From Desulfoprunum sp. (GTDB lineage Bacteria > Desulfobacterota > Desulfobulbia > Desulfobulbales > Desulfocapsaceae): DNA of 9,447 nucleotides. Within the stretch, counting starts at the first letter, position 1. Every line of letters starts with the position of its first letter. Below the pieces are notes generated by a model. It was not told the origin of the DNA and ran no database searches. It worked only from the letters and a program-made list of their open reading frames with translations. Where the stretch lies: the NCBI GenBank assembly GCA_030696435.1, contig JAUYSF010000203.1, forward strand, positions 1 through 9,447, in the 5' to 3' direction. The translations under genes were made by a program, and so were the position numbers. Of this stretch, positions 7,268 to 9,447 are shown in pieces.

Positions 7268-8593
7268 ATGTTACACCCTACCCGCCCCTTCCGGGCATCT
7301 TGTGCTCTTTTACTGATCTTTGGATTCCTCACAGGAACAGCTGCAGCCGATATCTCACAGGAAGAAAAAGAAAAGACCTATAAACAACTGGAGATCTTCT
7401 CGAATGTCCTGAGCATCCTGCAGGAAAACTATGTTGAAAAGGTCGATGCGCAAAAGGCGGTAGATGGAGCTATTCAAGGCCTGCTTTCCACCCTCGACCC
7501 TCACAGTTCATACCTTACAGCGGAAGAGTTTCAGGATCTTCAGGACGAAACAAGCGGAGCATTCAGCGGGGTCGGGATCGAAATTATCGTAAAGGACGGC
7601 GTCCTCACGGTAGTCAGTCCCATAGAAGGGACACCTGCCGACAAGGCCGGAATAAAGGCCAATGACCAGATAGTGGAGATCGAAGGCAAGAAGACCAAGG
7701 ATATGAGTTCGACCGAGGCAATTCAAGGGCTGCGGGGCCCCAAAGGTTCAAAGGTCACCATCTCCATCCAGCGAGAGGGGTGGCATGAGCAGCGGTCGTT
7801 CACCCTGACCCGGGATATCATTCCTCTGCACTCGGTCAAGGCCTTTTTCCTCTCACCGGGTCTGGCCTATGCCCGTATAACGAACTTCCAGAGTCACACA
7901 ACCAAGGATTTTAAACAGGAACTGGCCAACCTGCAGAAGAGCCAGGCTCTTCGCGGCCTTATTCTTGATCTGCGCAATAACCCTGGCGGACTTCTGGATC
8001 AGGCCGTGAGCATCTCGGACATATTCCTGCAGCAGGGCACAATCGTCTACACCAAGGGCCGCACGGAGGATCAGAACATGTTCTTCAAGGCCCATAAAAC
8101 CGGTGATGACACCAGTGTGCCGATGGTTGTGCTGGTGAACGAAGGTTCCGCCAGTGCCTCGGAGATAGTCGCCGGGGCCATTCAGGACCACAAACGTGGT
8201 GTAATTGTCGGCACTCGGACCTTTGGCAAAGGGTCGGTACAAACAATCATTCCCCTGCCGGACGGAGCGGGTCTGCGGATGACCACAGCCAAATATTATA
8301 CCCCGGAAGGTCGTACCATTCAGGCCCTTGGCATCACCCCGGATGTTGAGGTGCCGCTTGCGCCGGAGCCAAAAGATGCTGGGAGCCCTGCAAAAAACAG
8401 TGAAATTCTGCGTGAGGCGGATCTTGACAACCACTTCCGGGGCCAGGCAACCGACACTCAGCCTGCCAACGCAATTGCCCCGGCAATCAAGGAAAAACTG
8501 CAAACCGACAACCAACTCAATACAGCCCTAAATATTCTGAAGAGTCTAGATCTCTTCTCAGATTACCGTAAGGCACAGATCAACAAACAATGA
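7268..8593 (+). CDS. ctpA: Periplasmic carboxyl-terminal processing protease, S41A family (CtpA)
   Basis: PDZ-containing serine protease. Relatives cleave from C-terminal ends in the periplasm, and some degrade peptidoglycan hydrolases. It is 441 residues. A signal peptide covers about 1-27 (cut near TAAA-D). An N-terminal helical cap includes TLDPHSSYL (75-83). The PDZ domain is about 97-180, with GVGIEI and the SPIEGTPADKAGI segment. The S41 core is about 190-365. The catalytic residues are Ser296 in GSASASE, Lys321 in FGKGSVQ, and Gln325, with the Ser-Lys spacing of 25 known for CtpB and Prc. NNPGG (237-241) is another conserved block. The C-terminal tail (about 366-441) is helical and polar. 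The start has AAGGA (7258-7262) 5 nt upstream. It lies 49 nt after envC with no clear terminator between, so it is likely the last gene of the ftsE operon. Confidence 0.95.
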   Translation: MLHPTRPFRASCALLLIFGFLTGTAAADISQEEKEKTYKQLEIFSNVLSILQENYVEKVDAQKAVDGAIQGLLSTLDPHSSYLTAEEFQDLQDETSGAFSGVGIEIIVKDGVLTVVSPIEGTPADKAGIKANDQIVEIEGKKTKDMSSTEAIQGLRGPKGSKVTISIQREGWHEQRSFTLTRDIIPLHSVKAFFLSPGLAYARITNFQSHTTKDFKQELANLQKSQALRGLILDLRNNPGGLLDQAVSISDIFLQQGTIVYTKGRTEDQNMFFKAHKTGDDTSVPMVVLVNEGSASASEIVAGAIQDHKRGVIVGTRTFGKGSVQTIIPLPDGAGLRMTTAKYYTPEGRTIQALGITPDVEVPLAPEPKDAGSPAKNSEILREADLDNHFRGQATDTQPANAIAPAIKEKLQTDNQLNTALNILKSLDLFSDYRKAQINKQ

Positions 8594-8594
8594 A

Positions 8595-8628
8595 GCTTAC
8601 TGATGCCGATCACCTGGCAACAGTAAGC
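8595..8628. terminator. Hairpin in the convergent ctpA/era gap
   Basis: GCTTACTG (8595-8602) and CAGTAAGC (8621-8628) form a perfect 8-bp stem. After one A-A mismatch it continues with TGCC/GGCA (8604-8607 and 8616-8619), leaving an 8-nt loop. It begins 2 nt after the ctpA stop, between two converging genes, so it probably ends transcription from one or both sides. T-runs are weak on both flanks, so it may act with a factor or as a 3'-end stabiliser. Confidence 0.5.
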
Positions 8629-8636
8629 AATGTATC

Positions 8637-8658
8637 TTTGCTCAAAAGGAGCGAATTT
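8637..8658 (+). terminator. Second small hairpin before the era stop
   Basis: TTTGCTC (8637-8643) pairs with GAGCGAA (8649-8655), including one T-G wobble, around the loop AAAAG, followed by TTT. It is a weak rightward terminator candidate for ctpA readthrough and sits immediately before the era stop codon at 8664-8662. Confidence 0.3.
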
Positions 8659-8661
8659 AGT

Positions 8662-9447
8662 CTAAAACCCCAGTTCCTTGAGGAAACGTTCATCCTGTGA
8701 CCAGTTTTTTCTGACCTTAACAAAGAGTTTAAGAAATACCTTCTGATCCAGCATTTTCTCGATATCCCTCCTGGCTGCAGTGCCTATGGCCTGCAACTTC
8801 AGACCGCCCTTGCCAATTACAATACCTTTCTGAGAGTCCTTCTCCAAAACTATAGCGGCGTGAATGGTCACCAAGCCGGTTTCGGGATCCTCTTTAAACG
8901 ACTCAATGAGTACAGCCGTTGAGTAGGGTATCTCCTGCCCCGTCTTTAAAAACACCTTCTCCCTGATGATCTCGGAGGCGAGAAATCGCTCACTGGCATC
9001 TGTTGGTATATCTTCCGGGAAATAACGCGGTCCAAGAGGTAGATGAACAAGCATCTCCGCGACGAGGTTCTCCGTCCCTTCTCCTTTGAGCGCTGACACG
9101 GGGATAATGGCCTTAAATGGGAAAAAGGCATTGTAGGCCTCAATGAGCGGCAGAAGTTTTTTCTTATCTATGAGGTCCACCTTGTTGAGGACAAGAATGG
9201 CCGGACAGGCAACACGAGCAAGCCAGGCTGCAAAGTCCCTGTCTCTCTCTTCCTTGGTCTTTTCAGGGACTGGCAGAGAGACATCTATGAGGAACAACAC
9301 CACATCAACCTCGGTGAGACTGTCCATGGCAATCCGCATCATTTCCCGATTCAGGGGCTCGCGTGAGGTATGCAGCCCAGGGGTGTCAAGCAGGAGGATC
9401 TGATAGTCAGTGTGATTGACTATACCCATTATGCGATTACGAGTGGT
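8662..9447 (-). CDS. era: GTPase Era (N-terminus cut by window edge)
   Basis: Ras-like GTPase with a C-terminal KH domain that binds the 3' end of 16S rRNA and assists 30S assembly. 261 residues are visible. By comparison with the roughly 300-residue family, about 40 N-terminal residues, including the P-loop (G1), lie beyond the window. The visible part opens with TTRNRI (G2 region). It then shows DTPGLH (G3, visible residues 21-26), NKVD (G4, 88-91), SAL (G5, 118-120), and a KH domain whose GXXG loop GKGG is at 212-215, followed by the family's KLFVKVRKNW. The frame is open to the right edge, so the ATG at 9429 is an internal Met and not the start. It is transcribed toward ctpA, with a 68-nt gap between the stops. 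Confidence 0.97.
   Translation of the reverse strand, partial: TTRNRIMGIVNHTDYQILLLDTPGLHTSREPLNREMMRIAMDSLTEVDVVLFLIDVSLPVPEKTKEERDRDFAAWLARVACPAILVLNKVDLIDKKKLLPLIEAYNAFFPFKAIIPVSALKGEGTENLVAEMLVHLPLGPRYFPEDIPTDASERFLASEIIREKVFLKTGQEIPYSTAVLIESFKEDPETGLVTIHAAIVLEKDSQKGIVIGKGGLKLQAIGTAARRDIEKMLDQKVFLKLFVKVRKNWSQDERFLKELGF

Noticed and set aside
7853..8515. 220-codon reverse frame opposite ctpA
   Set aside because: It is fully antisense to the conserved S41 core of ctpA and resembles no known protein, so it is a shadow frame.

Overview
The window looks like chromosomal housekeeping DNA from a Gram-negative bacterium. It carries a lipoprotein signal peptidase, an FtsEX/EnvC divisome module and a periplasmic S41 protease. 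The gene order and protein flavour suggest a deltaproteobacterium-type organism (Desulfobacterota, possibly Desulfobulbales-like). That placement is inference from gene content and moderate GC, because no rRNA or other marker is present. I see no mobile elements, CRISPR arrays, tRNAs or rRNAs.

Layout. Positions 1-3965 (minus strand) hold a tight unit read ileS > lspA > fabD. The lspA GTG start lies 2 nt after the ileS stop, and lspA and fabD overlap by ATGA. fabD runs off the left edge. Positions 3966-4317 are a divergent intergenic region. It holds a good ileS ribosome binding site, a leader hairpin, a terminator-like hairpin with a T-run pointing right, a consensus-like promoter for ftsE, and a perfect 6-5-6 inverted repeat just downstream of the predicted transcription start. 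Positions 4318-8593 (plus strand) hold ftsE > ftsX > envC-like > ctpA. ftsE and ftsX overlap by ATGA, and the remaining gaps are 25 and 49 nt. Positions 8594-8661 are a convergent intergenic gap with two hairpins. From 8662 to the right edge is the minus-strand era gene, which lacks its N-terminus.

How the genes fit together. The plus-strand operon is a cell-wall remodelling module. FtsE (ATPase) and FtsX (membrane part) form an ABC-type machine that in known systems transmits a cytoplasmic signal to a periplasmic coiled-coil LytM protein. The third gene is that protein: it has a signal peptide, a long coiled coil, and a LytM domain that has lost its zinc ligands, so it should activate amidases and not cut peptidoglycan itself. 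CtpA is a secreted PDZ/S41 protease of the type known to control levels of wall hydrolases. The minus-strand unit links isoleucyl-tRNA charging, lipoprotein maturation and the malonyl loading step of fatty-acid synthesis.

I do not see an undescribed system here. The most notable anomaly is that FabD carries Pro (residue 201) where the family has its catalytic His, one base away from a His codon. The intergenic structures upstream of ftsE and ileS are the other points worth checking.
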